NCBI GenBank assembly: GCA_008711295.1 | Contig: VUYV01000322.1 | Coordinates: forward strand, 87,726-151,725 | Source of the DNA: Anarhynchus alexandrinus | Lineage: Eukaryota > Chordata > Aves > Charadriiformes > Charadriidae | Length of the DNA stretch: 64,000 nucleotides | Direction of reading: 5' to 3' | In this document: positions 1-14,000 of the stretch, piece after piece | Numbering within the stretch: position 1 is the stretch's first letter | How the letters are laid out: each line of letters starts with the position of its first letter | Translations under genes and position numbers: made by a program | Notes under the pieces: model-generated | What the model was told of the DNA's origin: nothing | Databases searched by the model: none | The model's input: only the letters and a program-made list of their open reading frames with translations

Positions 1-840
1 CCCAGGGACAGAGGTGAGACTAACCGGCCTGTAGTTCCCTAGGTCCTCCTTCTTGCCTTTTTTGAAGATTGGAGTGATGTCGGCTTTCCTCCAGTCCTCT
101 GGCACCTCTCCTGCTCCCCGTGACCTTTCAAAGATTGCGGAGAGTGGTCTAGCAATAACATCTGCCAGCTCTCTCAGCACTCGCGGGTGCATCCCATCAG
201 GACCCATGGGCTTATGGATGTCCAGCTTGGCCAAGTGGTCTCTGACCCGGTCCTCCTCAACTGAGGGAAAATCTTCCTCTCTCCAGACCTTCCCCCTTGC
301 CTCCAGGGTATGGGATTTGTGAGGGACAGATTTAGCAGTGAAGACCGAAGAAAAGAAGGCATTCAGAAACTCTGCCTTCTCTGTGTCTTCCACCACTAGG
401 GCAGGCGTCTCATTCATCAGTGGGCCTACATTTTCCCTAGTCTTCCTTTTTCTATCGATATACTGGAAGAATCTCTTCTTATTATCTTTAACTGCAGTGG
501 CCAAGCTGAGTTCTGACTGAGCTTTGGCCCTTCTAATTTTTCCGCTACATAGCTTCATAATATCTTGGTAATCCTCATAAGATGCCAACCCCCTTTTCCA
601 GACAATGTAAGCTTTCCTTTTNCTTCTGAGTTCCAGCCAAAGCTCTCTATTTAGCCAGGCTGGTCTTCTTCCCTGTTGGCTCGTTTTTCGAGACATGCGG
701 GTGGCCTTCTCCTGTGCTTCCAAGAGTACCTGCTTGAAGTATGACCAGCCTTCCTGAGCACCTTTGCCCTTCAAAACTGCCTCCCAAGGGACACTCTCGA
801 CCATGCTTTTGACCATGAGCAAATTCAAGAAATACCACTG
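1..840 (-). mobile_element. CR1 LINE fragment (end of endonuclease-RT linker and start of reverse transcriptase), cut by window edge
   Basis: Read on the minus strand from about 880 down to 1, one frame stays open for roughly 280 codons apart from one ambiguous base at 622. It reads as non-LTR retrotransposon ORF2: a VPWEAVLKGKGAQ stretch near 790-750, PAWLNRELW near 650, a basic KAKRAQSEL-like helix region near 530, the [13 protein letters not shown] block near 430, [13 protein letters not shown] near 370, [13 protein letters not shown] near 200, [16 protein letters not shown] near 70 and [12 protein letters not shown] at the window edge. These blocks are typical of CR1 ORF2 just before the reverse transcriptase active site. 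The catalytic part and 3' end lie to the left of the window. The 5' boundary (about 800-880) is blurred. The lack of stops suggests a fairly young copy. It is not a host gene. Confidence 0.88.
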
Positions 841-3800
841 TGTGAAAACACAACTGCAGTCATCCTTGTTCTGTATGGAAAGTATGTGACTGCACTCTGA
901 AGTTTAAAAGCATTAAAGCAAAAAAAAAAAAGGCTTCATGTGTCTTTCAGTTCGGTCAGACTACACACTGTTCAAGAAGCTTGCAACATTTTGTCTATCA
1001 GAACAAGGCAATAGTCAAATATAAATGTGCCGATCACCTCATCTTCAAATGCACAATGCTTACACTGAACTTTGCTACCCTTAAGATGGATGGTAAAGAA
1101 ACCAAAAAAAGATGCCAAATGCAATCCTGGTACAAAGTTCCACCAAAATGTATGGAGTTAACACAAGGGACAAATTTGCCCCAACACGCTAACATGTAGA
1201 TTAACTGCCCTTGCTTAAAACAGAACCATAAGAATTTAGACCTAACCATTTTAATACAAATTTAATAAAACTCACTGAGGAAATATTTCTGGGGGGGTTG
1301 TTTTAAATACAGTTAAAAAGATTTCCTCTACAGATCACTTGCCCTATCTTAGAAAAAAATCTTTCTTTTTCTCTAGGGATCAAGAACTAACATTTTATGC
1401 TTGCATACAGGCACAGATTCAGTTACATAATGACCTAGCAGAGCTGAAAAAATTATTTCAAGGGGTTTTTTTTGTTTTTAAAATAAAACCAGCTACCAAT
1501 TCTTACTTCCTTCTGCTATAGCCCTGCAATGCCAGCAGCAGCAGCCCTCAAGCACAAATAAGCAAGCAATGCTGCCACATACTTAGCTCCAGGACTGAGA
1601 TATGATTCAAACAGCACAGGAAAGGGACATAATTAGCCACCTCGTCAGTCCTCCTATAGCCTTTATTCTTGGAGAACCATGACTAGGACAGGTAAGTACA
1701 TGTTTTTTCCATACACTCCATTCTACAAATCCAGGAGTGATCATGCCTTATCTGAGACACCAGCTTCTGTCCAGGTATCTAAAGGGAAAAAACAGTGGAG
1801 GGGCACGAGCTTGGAATCATGGTACTAGAGAAACAGTGAAAGAGACAGAGGAATCTCGGAGCGTATTCAAAGACACAGAGCTTTTGACCCACAGGCAGTA
1901 GAGGAAACAGTCACTAGGATTCTTCATATGAAAATATAACAATACCAGAGAACCTCCCCAAAAATTATTTTGGTAGTCTCCATCTCAGTCACCTCTAATA
2001 CTCCTTCCAGGTTCTGCTAGCAAGACTGCTCCTAACCCCAAAAATCTCCTACAGAACTTCCATGGTTTTTATTGGTAAGTAGCTTTAAGCTTCTGGCTCA
2101 CTAAGCTCAGGGTCAGTAACTTCCCACAGATTTCATACCAATCTCAAAGCTTTTCCAATCCCACTAGGGCATTCTCCAGGCAGTCAGTAGTTGCTAGTGA
2201 ATACTGTCATAGCTTACCTACTATCCCCTAATGCCCCATCTCATCTTTCATCTGTAATGAAGAGACAGAAAAGGCTTTCTCTTCTCTCACCATTTGCCAT
2301 TCAATCTATCATTTGTTTGCCTCAAAGGCTCTGCACTAAGTAGCTATTTACAAGACTTGCAAGGTCCCCAGTCATTCAATAACTTTTAATGTAATAATCC
2401 AAGTGGGTGGAGGAAGCAGCACTATATTCCATATTATGGGACAGGCAAGGAAGCCCTTATACCTCCTATGCAGAGGGCATACCAACTAAGTACATCAATA
2501 TCCTGTGCAGCAGCACCCCCCAGAAACACTAGGAATTACTCAAAGCAGAAGTTGGCACAGCTCAGCCAGGCAGAGTTCGTTGCTCTGATTTTGTGCCACT
2601 TTCTACTCTGGTTCAAGTAGCACTACCACAGAGTCTTTGAGCTGCGTTCCCGTGAGGCACAGGTACAAGAAAAAAAGAACAAGTGGCTACGGAAATCAGA
2701 AAGTACTTCTTAGTTCAGACCTGCCTGAAGCCAAATTCAACACCAGGATAAAATGTGGACATGCAGCAGCCTCCTTCCTGTGACTGCTGCATCCTGTTTT
2801 CCCATAGAAATGACCTTGGTGAACAATCGGGGTGTAAATCAAGACTGAGGGAACTTGCTATATTCTTATAGGGAAGCCTGGACAGAACACAGTGTTAACC
2901 TGTATCACACCATGGCCAGGCTAGCCTCTTAGCAACTGTCTCACCCATCTTTATTCTAATCAAAATACCGAAATGTAGACATTAACCACATTGCCATCAC
3001 AGCCTTCTCACCTGCTATGCTGCTACTGATTCTCTAAAAGAGCAGACTATGAAGAGGATAACCTTATACTGCAAGAAGAGGCACAAATTCTCCCTGGTTA
3101 GCACACATTACCTGGTTTTACTTTGCTGGCTCCAAAGAAAAGACAAATCTAAACTGTTTAGCAATCCAACTTCTGACAAATACTTCATACAAGCTATACT
3201 TGGCTGTGAAAAATCAAGAAGCTGAAATCCTAAAATCCAAAGTGATTATTTCTGCAGAAGGCATCATTTTTACATTGTTCTCCCTACAGAAAGGAAGTGT
3301 TTTCTCTGTCAAGACAGCGTAAGGTAGCCCAGGAAAACTCACAGAACAATTTTACTGTCACTGTTCCCATTTTCGTGTCCTAAAAGCTGTATTAATTTTC
3401 TTCTTATTTTTCAGATTCTTCATGCTACAAATCTTGATGTAAGCTAATAATTTGTGTGGACAAACAATGCACTTAAATAGCCACCTAGATTTCTCTTTTA
3501 CAGTACATGGTAAAACAACCAGCTCTTACCATCTGGAGAGAAAGATGACGAGAACTCACATACTCATATGTATGTTCATACACACAAGCACATGCAAAGA
3601 AGTGTTTTAACATGTTGAACATTAGCCCCAGTTTTAAAGATTATTTACAAATAAAAAGGACCAAAACCCAAGTTAACAGCAAGTTCAAGTGTCAAGTCCA
3701 GGAAATCTTTCTCCTGTATGTGCTCGTTACAAGTGTCATGGAAACACTTTCCATTCCACAAGATTCAAGACTGTTTAACTCCACATTTTATTTGATACTG

Positions 3801-4318
3801 GAGAACTTCAATTGAGGGGAAAAAAGGTAGAATCTATTTTAGTCTAGCTCGTTCTTACTTTCTGGCTTTTATTAAAAAATCTTTCATAGAAATGAAAGAT
3901 TAAGTGAGGTAATGGTCCTTAGGATGCTGTGAAAAAGTAGTCTGGCTCTATCATATCTCAGATCAGTTATGAGTTACCTGCTGTGCAGTCCCTTTGATGC
4001 AGGATTCCTGGAGGAGGACAAGGCTTTAGTACAATCTGTATCAGGTAATCCAAACCAGTGCTTTAAATTACTGCAAAACACCAGAATATTTCTCTGCAAT
4101 TCTGTTTCATCCATGGTCTACAAATTTTCAAACAAGACTTCATTTAAAGTGAGCAGGTACAAATTATTAGTCATTACGGTCAAGAATAAATGCCCAGCTC
4201 TGTTAAGTCTTCTCCCCTGTATTTTTATTATTATTTCAATTTGCACAGCTCTAGTAAAAGAAAATTATCTCCTGAGGATTTAGGGATTTGAAGCAATGTT
4301 CTTCCAGCTTCCAGTTGT

Positions 4319-4346
4319 GTCACAGCAGTCGCGTCACAGCAGTCGC
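4319..4346. repeat. Perfect 14-bp tandem duplication
   Basis: The unit GTCACAGCAGTCGC occurs twice back to back (4319-4332 and 4333-4346) with no mismatch. It contains a CpG in each copy, in an otherwise CpG-poor region. It is probably a recent slippage or short duplication event. Confidence 0.9.
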
Positions 4347-7300
4347 TATCATGTGAATACTAAAAACATAGCAAAAACTTTTCCTTCACTTTTGTTCTTG
4401 GTAGTATAGTACAATGAACTGTAGAACTTATGGAGTCTAATTTCCTGCCCATTTCCTGTGGATTCTCTGGTGCTTTAATATTACAGTTCGACTCCTGTTG
4501 CAGCCCTTCTGTCATTAGGGACGCTAATTTCCACCACTGTTCAGATATGTAATTTCACAAAACTCAAAGCAACTCAGCAGGGGACATGAGCCTTTCTTTC
4601 GATTTTCACAAAAAAAAAATAATCTAAGATTGGGGGTGGAAGCGTGCAGAGGAGGAAGAAGAGCAGGACAAAATGTGCTCAACACAAGCTTCAATTTCTT
4701 CAGAAACCAGACTAGAATTGCCAGAAGGGAAAAAAGCAGCAATCAAAAATACTCCAGGCAATCACTAGATGGTGCTACTGAGAGGAAACATGTACCATGA
4801 AGGCACTTTAAAAAAACCAGGAGCCACCTCTAAGCCACATGAAAAAGACTCTCCATCCCATCTGTAACTGTGTAGGCCACTCCTCCCACACAAACACACT
4901 ACAATCTTGCAGAACCTAGTGCAAGTACTTTACGCAGAAAGGACTCCCTTTTTCTATTGCTGAGTTTCTTTTAATTCAAATTGGCACCTGAAGAGCAGCA
5001 GCCACTGAGTGCTCTGTGGTCCAGAAGATCAGAGACAGACAGAGGTCGAGGAAGCTGACTCAGTACTGAACCTCACTAACCAGGCACTTCTGCCAGCATC
5101 CCCCATTACCCTGACTTTAGCCCTCGTTGCATGCAGCCTCCTGAGAAGTTTCTGCTTTCCCACAAGTTCAGGAGATTGCATTTTGTGACATGTACAATCA
5201 TAAGGACTATTCATCCAAGCTGTAGCACTTTCACAGTTCATATAAATGAGGATACTAATTCCTCAATAGAGCAAGTATTCCCCACTTCAAATATAACTCC
5301 AAACTCAAAATGCGCAGGTACACCATAAGGTTCTAAAGACAGAACCAAATCTCACATCATTATTACATATCACAAAAAATGTGTGAAATCACATGCTTCT
5401 GTAACCAGTTATGTCTATGTTGCCATGTGCCACAAGCTAGAGCCCAGCATTCTGCCAGTTAACAGGATCCCAATACCCAATCTCAACACAGCATTTTTCT
5501 GCAGTGGGTCAGCACACTCTGTGCTGTCTCAGTCCTGTACCTGGCAATGAATCCGAGTTGGCAAATTTAAATCTCCATGTAATGCTAAATGATCTGTCTC
5601 TCCCCACCCCCTCTGAAGTGCTTCATTCTCAGGGGAATAATATTAGCATTTATGGAAGTAAATGCCTCAGGGTTTTGCTAATGTGCTAATGAGCTAGAGC
5701 CTTCCACCTTCAGATCACAAGCATGAATCCTATTCAGTGAAAAGGTAAAAATACTGTTTCTAGCAGAAATTTGATATCAACATGAGTTCTAGTTCCAGCT
5801 CCTCCATCACAAATTCATCTCCATGCTTCCTGTGCAGTTGTATTTTCCAAGTAAGACAGGGCTTTGAGCCAGCAAAGCCTTCTACCAAGGACCCCCAATT
5901 GCAGCAACATCCAAAACCACTTTGATACAGATCTTCAGGATACACAGAAGAGAGTATCACACTTATGAAAGAGAAAAATAAAAAGCATTAAAAAAAGGTA
6001 TAAACAGGGATTCAGAGAAGTGCCCAAAATACTGAGGTTTTTCAGCAAAGAGCTACAGAAAGCAAAATCTGTATAAATATCAACTGCTTTAGTCCCCTTT
6101 AACACTGAAGATTCCACTGTGACCACATTATATTATTGAAATTATCAAGTTTTGCTTACTCACAGCAAACAGCTATAACTGATATACATTTTTAGAAAGA
6201 AGTCATAAAAAATCAGAACTTGCTTTGGGAAAAAGTAATAGGGAACAGGGGTTTGAATTTCAGCACCTGCAAACCGCTACAGGGCTTGGGCCCCTTTTTC
6301 CTGCTAATTTAAAAATCACAGTATTATGCCCTAACGTTCCTCCTAGCCGCTGCAGAAGTTCCTCTCTTCCACAAGAGGGAGCTTTTCTTTTGCAAAGATG
6401 ACAATCTCTTTCGCAGTTCTCATTTTGGAAACGTGTAGGAGCTCTAAACAGTTCTGAGTGCCCCACGCCTGACAGCTTCCACACGGGATTAGCAAAGAAG
6501 ATTCAAAAAATGAAGAAAAAAAAAAGAATCCAGGAAAGGAAAGATCGAGCATTTTTAAGCTAAACCATTCTTGGACCCTTGTGTTATATCACACTACTAC
6601 TTCTCCTCTCCCTGCCCCCAATGCAATTACATATATAGCAGAAAAACCTGAGAATGTCAAGTCCAACACTGTTTGAGTCCAGACGTATCTGACATATAAA
6701 CTTCACTCATGTGACTGAAGGTATCACCTATCCAGACAGTACAAGAAGAGGAACAATAAATCACAGTAATTCAAACAACATAACATCTTGAGAAGAAATC
6801 TGGCCTAATAGCTGAAAGAAATAACTGAATACAAATTTGAATATATATTTTAAGGAGAAAAATGAAAGCAATCCCCTCTCTGGACAACCATTTATTAATC
6901 CAGCCATTGACAGTCAGCTTTTACTAGGGTTAACCTGGATGGCTGCTTTTTCCAGAAAGACAGCTCACTTCCATCATTCAAAATTCTGTGCCACACTGGA
7001 TCTGCAGCCTCGAGCTGCGATTTCTGTCAAGGTAGGACTACACTATCATCATGTTTCACAGCTGCTTCTTTCACTGCTGTTTCCTTAGCAAAAAATAAAA
7101 ATAAAAAAAAATAAATCACAAAATGCAGAGGTGACAAGCCAAGTGGGAGCTGTGCTGTTCTCACCATCTAATAGCTAGAGAATTTAATATTCTCTGCTGT
7201 CTTAAGTTCTAGTCCAATGGGTATATCCTCCTCCTGATGAGTATAGCTAATTCGCATCGTCAACAGTGGGAATAACACATGCACACAGAGGGGACAATGA

Positions 7301-8661
7301 GCCCTTGAGACCTATTGTAGTAGTAGTTTCAAAATATCAGGGTAAACATATTTTGCATGCAATAGATAATAAGCCTGGGCACCGGTTTCTGTGTTTAAGA
7401 ATGCATTATAGGTTTGTACACTCATAGCACTAGAGATACGCTACTCACCTAGTTTCCAGCTTTGTAGGAGTTTCAAGAAACAATTCTGCCATGAATAACT
7501 AACTGCTATATATACAGATCTGTACACACAGATCTAATCACAGATCAAAGCTCTGTGGAGCAAAATGGGGAAGAAACGATTAGGCAAAATACCTCTTCTG
7601 CTCCAAAGGTCTTACAATCTTAATTTATGACTAGCCACATAAAAAATAGGATGTGCAGCTCAGAACTCTTTCCTCCTATTAAAGTCATAACTTAAAAAAA
7701 AAAAATTACAAGTCTTCCCTGCCATCAATACTTGCTATTACTTCAAAGCCAACTAGGGTATAAGCATGCAGGCTGTGTTTTGCCTTACACATAATCAACA
7801 CTAGTAAAGACAGATTCAGCTGCAGGCCATGGTCAGCTAAACAGAAGGCTAAATGTTAAGTCAGAAAAGCCAGCTCTAGTGTGATAACTTGATGGTGTTA
7901 CATTTTCTTTAATCAAAGCCCTATCTAACATTTTAGGAAAAAAAAATACATCCAAACAATCTGCAGACCACTTCAGATGACACTCTACGCTCTTGGTAAT
8001 TTTTCAGACCAAAACTTCTCCTGTTCACAGTAATTAACCCTGCAAAATTATCATGATAGATGGTAAATGTAAATTGCTAAAAAAATATTAATAATGAAAC
8101 AAAACAGGCTAGACAGCATAGTTTGAGAAAAGAACGCAAGTCTTTTATACAATACAAGCAAAGGCAACAAGAGAGTCTTGTTTGTATAACACTTAATAAG
8201 TCCCTGAGGGAAAAGGGACAGCTGTGTAAGGCTGCCTCAGTTGTCCCTTTTGGTTTGGGTTTGGTTTTTTTTTTTTTCATCATAATTACATCTGTTACTG
8301 ATGTTTCATACAGTGAAATGTCCAGAGAGTCACCTGAAAGTTCAGTGTGAATACTGATAAAGCTTGATCATATAAAGCAGATAAAATAGCATCCTCAGTG
8401 ATATATTTTGGAAGGTAGCCAAGATCATCTTGGAAGGTTAAATCTCCTTTGGTCAAGTAAAAATCTTTATTGAGGAACACTGCATTTTCAGCACTTATTT
8501 GACTTATTTTGAGTAGAAGGACTTAAACTGAGCTTGACATCAAGTTCCCTAGTTGGACTTGTAGCTTACAAAGACAGCATGTCCATATTTACATTCATTC
8601 CATGACTCCCCTTCTATTTCTTTAAGTAGGGTCAGTTTTGGTTTGGGTGTTTCGGGGTTGG

Positions 8662-8681
8662 TTTTTTTTTTTTTTTTTTTT
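8662..8681. repeat. Poly-T tract (about 20 T)
   Basis: An uninterrupted run of T follows a GT-rich stretch, and there is one ambiguous base at 8691. No SINE or retrocopy body could be recognised next to it, so it is listed as a simple homopolymer. Confidence 0.85.
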
Positions 8682-10852
8682 CTTCATTTGNACATTTGTA
8701 AAAAAATATTGACTTTTTAAAGATCCTGAAAAGAATCAGTTTCTTATAACTTGAAACTGCAGCTGAGAAACACAAAACACTGGAGTAGACTTTACTGTAA
8801 GATAAAAAGGCAAAGGACAGAGTACAAGGTAGGTAATTAGAATTCAAGTCTGGAAAGCAAGAATTACTTGGTTTCACTCCAGTTTCAATAATCACTCTTA
8901 TAAAATGATCCAGAATGTTTTAACCCAAGCTAGATACCTAGAAACACAGCTTGAATTTCAGAATTGCTAAGCATCTACCTGTTTTACTTGACTTGAAAGA
9001 AGAGATATTAGAAGAATTACCCCTTGTTATTTAAAGCATTTCCTAATATTAAAGATCCTTCAAAAGTTACTTTTCAAATAAAGTTTAGAAATACACATGC
9101 CCACTAAAGCCTTACCAAAACCTTTCCATTTTCAAGCATATTTAGCAGAAGTGAAATATTTACACGCAAAAAGTTAACTGGAAGTTTGGGATGCTTAATT
9201 TGTGTGACCTAGTAGCTGGAAATTCTTGTAACAGGAAATTTTCTACAAAAATCTGTTTCAATCGAAAAAGCTCCATAAGTAGTATTTCATAACTAAGACT
9301 GGATATAACCAACTCATATCATAGACTACTTACCTCTGTATCATGTCTGTAAAATTACTACAGCTCATAGACATAAGACTGATAAACATTAAGTCTGATT
9401 TTTTTTTCCTTCTAAGTATAGCTTTCTAACAAGATGAAGGGTTATAGTAATTTGGCACTCTAAGGTTCTCTTGGCCTCAACTCTTTCTCTTATTCCAAAT
9501 TAGCAAAAATAAATGACAGGGTATGATCTTTACTAAGCTACATATCTACTTAACCCTGAACATTAATGAGTACCAGATCTTTTATCCCAATATGGTTCAT
9601 TTTTGCACTACTCTTGCATAGGAGGCATACCACAAATTTAACTAAAGAAAAGGGGACATGACTGGAGAGTCCAACTGCAGTCTCAAGAGGGCATGACTTA
9701 ACTCTTACCTGGCAAAGCAAGCACAAGAAGTGAGCACAGAAAAACGGAACAGTTATCTGGACTTTTCTGCTTCAATTAGACTGCCATGTGAGTGTGATAC
9801 TTGAACTTTGGCAATTACAGTGCCTCCAGCTTAGGAGCAAAGTACGTTGATTTGGAAGCTCACTTTTATGGAACATGAAACACTCACATGATGCTTGGAC
9901 ATCATTAAAACATGTATGAAGCTTTACAGAAGGCACTGAATCCTTTTAAAAGTTTTATGATCCAGAACAACTTTAAGATATTTGACCTGCCTGGTAAAAG
10001 AAAGCTTTTAGAACATTATTTGTGATGCACTGCCATTTTTGAGTAATCTGCATCTGTGAAATATCAGAGACAAAAGTGTTTGTACTTTCCATACTTTGAA
10101 TACAACAATTAAATAAGAGCAGGAGCCTGCAAAAGTACCTGCAGTGAAACAGAAGTGTAAGTAACTAAAAAGTAAAATTCTCCACAAAAATACCTGTTAG
10201 TTAAGAAAAATTATTTAGAAAGCATATGGGCGTCTTCACAGAGATTTGAAACATATTGATGATATTGAAGCAGAGGAACCAAAATTGACCCCTTTTGGGT
10301 AGTTTAGTTCTTCTCTGATACGCATGAGTATTCAAATTATTCCAAATTGCTTTTAATCATGTCTATAATGGGAAATAATACTAAATCAAAAATAGATCAG
10401 CAGAAGTAATTGACAGTAGAAAAAAAAAGGGCTGAGTCCAGCTGTAATAAAAGGTTTCAGACCCCATGAGGTTCACTGGGATTTGACAGTACACAAACCA
10501 TACTGAGTCAGGCCAAAACTCTATTATATCTCCAATTCTAACACTGTTCTCTCAACTTTTGCACCTGTATTTGCAACACAACAGAAAGCTAGCACAATCA
10601 TCCCCCCAAATACCAGCAGTCTCAACTTTTCAGGAACTGAAAATTGGGAAGAAAAGAAATCTGTCCATAATACCAGAAATAAAGAAGTTTGGTTTCCTGC
10701 ACATTAATATCCCATATTTGGTTGACTGGTCTTTAAGAAGTTGAGACGTCCAGTTGAAGCTTTTTATATAAGTGGGACAATAAGGTGTTGGTCCTCTATG
10801 GATTTTTGGTGTTTAAGAAAAATTAGGTTTATCTATCTTCCCTCCCATAAGG

Positions 10853-10873
10853 ATAAATAAATAAATAAATAAA
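10853..10873. repeat. (ATAA)n microsatellite
   Basis: Five consecutive tetranucleotide units of ATAA/AAAT type, ending at AAATC. A simple, probably polymorphic short tandem repeat. Confidence 0.9.
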
Positions 10874-11044
10874 TCTTTCTCCTCTGCTCTGTGGCCTGTT
10901 ATCACACAGGGAACTTAGTATTTTGGAGAATTTTGCTTGTCAAATGCAGCTGATATCACTGCATACACCTTCCACCTTCTTCCTTAAGGCTAGCTAAAAA
11001 AGGTTTCTCAAAATGTCAGTAATGCTCCTTCTCACGGACGTGGT

Positions 11045-11068
11045 GTTTTGTTTTGTTTTGTTTTGTTG
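11045..11068. repeat. (GTTTT)n pentanucleotide repeat
   Basis: Four perfect GTTTT units followed by GTTG. A simple short tandem repeat with no associated element. Confidence 0.9.
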
Positions 11069-14000
11069 TAAAGCTCAGATAGTTACTGTCATTCACACCA
11101 GCAAAGATGCATCTATCTACAAGATTTTAAAACAAAAACGGGTGTGTAGGTGTGGATGCCTAATCCAGAACAGTTATAGCCATAATGTAAGCTTCATCGC
11201 AGCTCACTGCTAGCATACCTTAACCCTCATCTGGGAAGACTACATGTAGTCTTTGTATCCATTCCCTGGAAAAGTAACAGGAACTCAAGTGTTCCAGCAA
11301 CAGCATTCTTTTCATCAGCAGCGCCAGAAGTTAATGTGCACAGTTCTTCTAGGAGGCCACCAGATCACTCCATCTGGCTAATAGATGAAAACCTTGCACA
11401 GTACCAACACCACATATGGAGAGCTGCAGGCTCCGGTTTTCCTACATCTATGTTCTTTTTTAAACAGTACTCAGAACACGCACAAGATGTTTTTATTAGA
11501 GCTGCAGTCAAGGACACATCAGCTATAATGAAACAGTAAAATTTAACTGCTGCCAACAACATTCTGCTTTGGTCTACAGTCAGTTTGAGCTTCTGCCCAA
11601 CATCCACTTGCTATCAGGCTCCCATAGAGTGACACTAAAGATGCTTCTTCAAGAGTCTTAAAAGTTTATTTTGCTTTTACTGCAACTCTTCACTATGCAG
11701 TTGCGCAGTAGTAAACATGACCTTAACATTGAGTGGAAGTTTGGCAACAACTTGATTGCAAATGTAATCTGCAACAGCCACAGAAGTTAACCAAGCCAAA
11801 AGCAGAGTTACAGCTCTTAAAAACTCAGACTATAAATGGCTATACAAGATCACATTTCAGGCTGCAGTTTGCTAGCATGATTAACTGTAGTGCTGTGTTA
11901 CACCTGCAAATCATTTATCTTTTTGCAAATACTGCAGAAGTAATGTAGATGCCCCAGTACCTGTCTTCAAATCAGGTAACAGTACAGGAAGAGTACTAAA
12001 TCAGTGGTACTGCTCGAAACATCCATTGTTAAACAAGCATGCAAATCTCCATGGGATCAGGACCTTGGATGGAGAAGTGATGATCTAAAGTGCACTGGAA
12101 AATAAAATGGCACGATAATTTTAAAGGCTCAAAATGAAGGCCTGGTTAATGTAACAGATAAAAAGTAAGAGCCCTCATCAAGTTTTTAGGATAAATATGT
12201 TTTACAAGCTGAGTCTGTAAAGTTTTGTAGTTATAAAACATATTCTATTGCAATATTTTATAAGGCAGAGGGAGCAACCAAAAAAGGAATACATTTGAGA
12301 TTTATTTACAAATAGGCTACAGAAATAGCTAGCTACTACCCTTGCTGCTGTTAAAAAGAAAGCAGAAGTAAAAAGATGAGCCTCCTCTGAAAGCAATTGT
12401 CTAGGTACAGATAAAAAAAAGATAAAACTGAAAATGAAGAGATGCAGTGAGTTGATTGTAAGAGAGCTCCTGAAGTGAACATTCTGATAAACTAATGCTG
12501 ACCCTCTGAGAAGTGGACACAGATGAGAAGAGACATCAAATCTCCATCCTTTTAGCACTTTTCTTTCTCAGAACAGCACTGCAGCACAGGCAGTAGATAC
12601 ACTTGGTTCAGGAATATACTGCTAAAGTCACAAAAGCACTACAAAATTAATATGTGTTAGATCATTTCCTCACTTAAACTGGCTTAAATCCCAACCCAAT
12701 ACCTGTTTTTCACAATTTCAAGCTACAGGAAAGTCAGGCCCTAAACAAGTAGCTTCAGCAGCAGCTTTGTAATCAGCTTAATTATTAGTTGCCTCTCCTA
12801 CACATATCAGAATCACATATTTTTGACTCTTTCCAGTGCCTCACTAGTGCTCATGCAATCATGTGGTCAGCCAGATCAGAAGGACGATTCAACGTACACT
12901 AATTTTTGGGGAGGTTATTTTTCAGTCACATTAGCTCCCCATTTCCACCATGCCTGCAGCCACAGGAATACAAATAGTGGCCCAAGGGAGAGGTCGAGAA
13001 GGTGTAGCAGGGACTAGCTGTGCCTCAACCAAATGTGAAGCTGCACTTTCATCCAGAAGTTCAGGCCTTGGCTCACTACAGTATTTTGCAACCCTGCTCG
13101 GCGAAGCACACTGACTTGAGGCCTCAGTTACTATGGTGATGAGCATGGAATAAATGTTTATGTATAATTAGATAAATTCTCCCTTCAAGAAAGCAGTTGT
13201 CCTTCTCACAGGCAGCTACTCGTATGTTTTTAATAGATGTAAAAAATGTATTAACATTTTAAAGCTTAATGAACACTATTATTCATTAGCAAGTTAATGA
13301 TAATTTAAACCTATGGCAAGAATTAAAAAAAGCACCTGAAAAATTAGTCAATGAGAATCCCATCTCTTCTGAAAACTAAACTGCTAAACTCCCTAGAGAT
13401 GAAGTTAACACTTGGTTTTGTACATTTTAGGTTTTTGCTTAAGAAAAATAGGAATGATTAATAAAACTATGTCATTGTTTAACAAAGATTAAGAAACACT
13501 TATTGAATAAAAAATGAATGTATGAGTCTTCTTCTATGCAATCACTAAACTAAATCACCCCTACTTGTAAAATATAAGCAGTATTTCCTAACTCTAAGCT
13601 TACTGTAAAAGCAGTAAGCTGATATAAACAAGTTCATGCAGTTGAAATGCTTAGTTCATAAACTTATGAATAGCTTACTTCCTTTTTCAAAAGATTATGA
13701 ATCAGTAATTGCAGCAGAATCATGTGCCACAAAGATGAATATTCTGCTCAGGGTTTTGGGAAACCCTTCGCCACAACATTTACATATAACTTGGACTTGG
13801 ATCCTAAAATGTGATCACTAGTCATACTCCTTAGCATCTAAAACTGCTTTAAGAAATACTAAATTCAGAGTAGACAAGGTGATTTCCTAGGATCGAAGAC
13901 TAAAAAAAAACTAACGACAAAACTTAACCGTACACTGAATTCCTCCCTGAAGAAAAACAAATAATTGGCAAAATGCGGCTGAAACATTGCCAGCTGATGA

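Noticed and set aside
12202..12558. 118-codon open frame on the minus strand
   Set aside because: Hydrophobic, low-information text with no recognisable domain and no exon context; expected by chance.
13127..13140. GTTACTATGGTGAT, similar to an RFX X-box
   Set aside because: Both half-sites deviate from the consensus and there is no promoter nearby, so the match is too weak to annotate.
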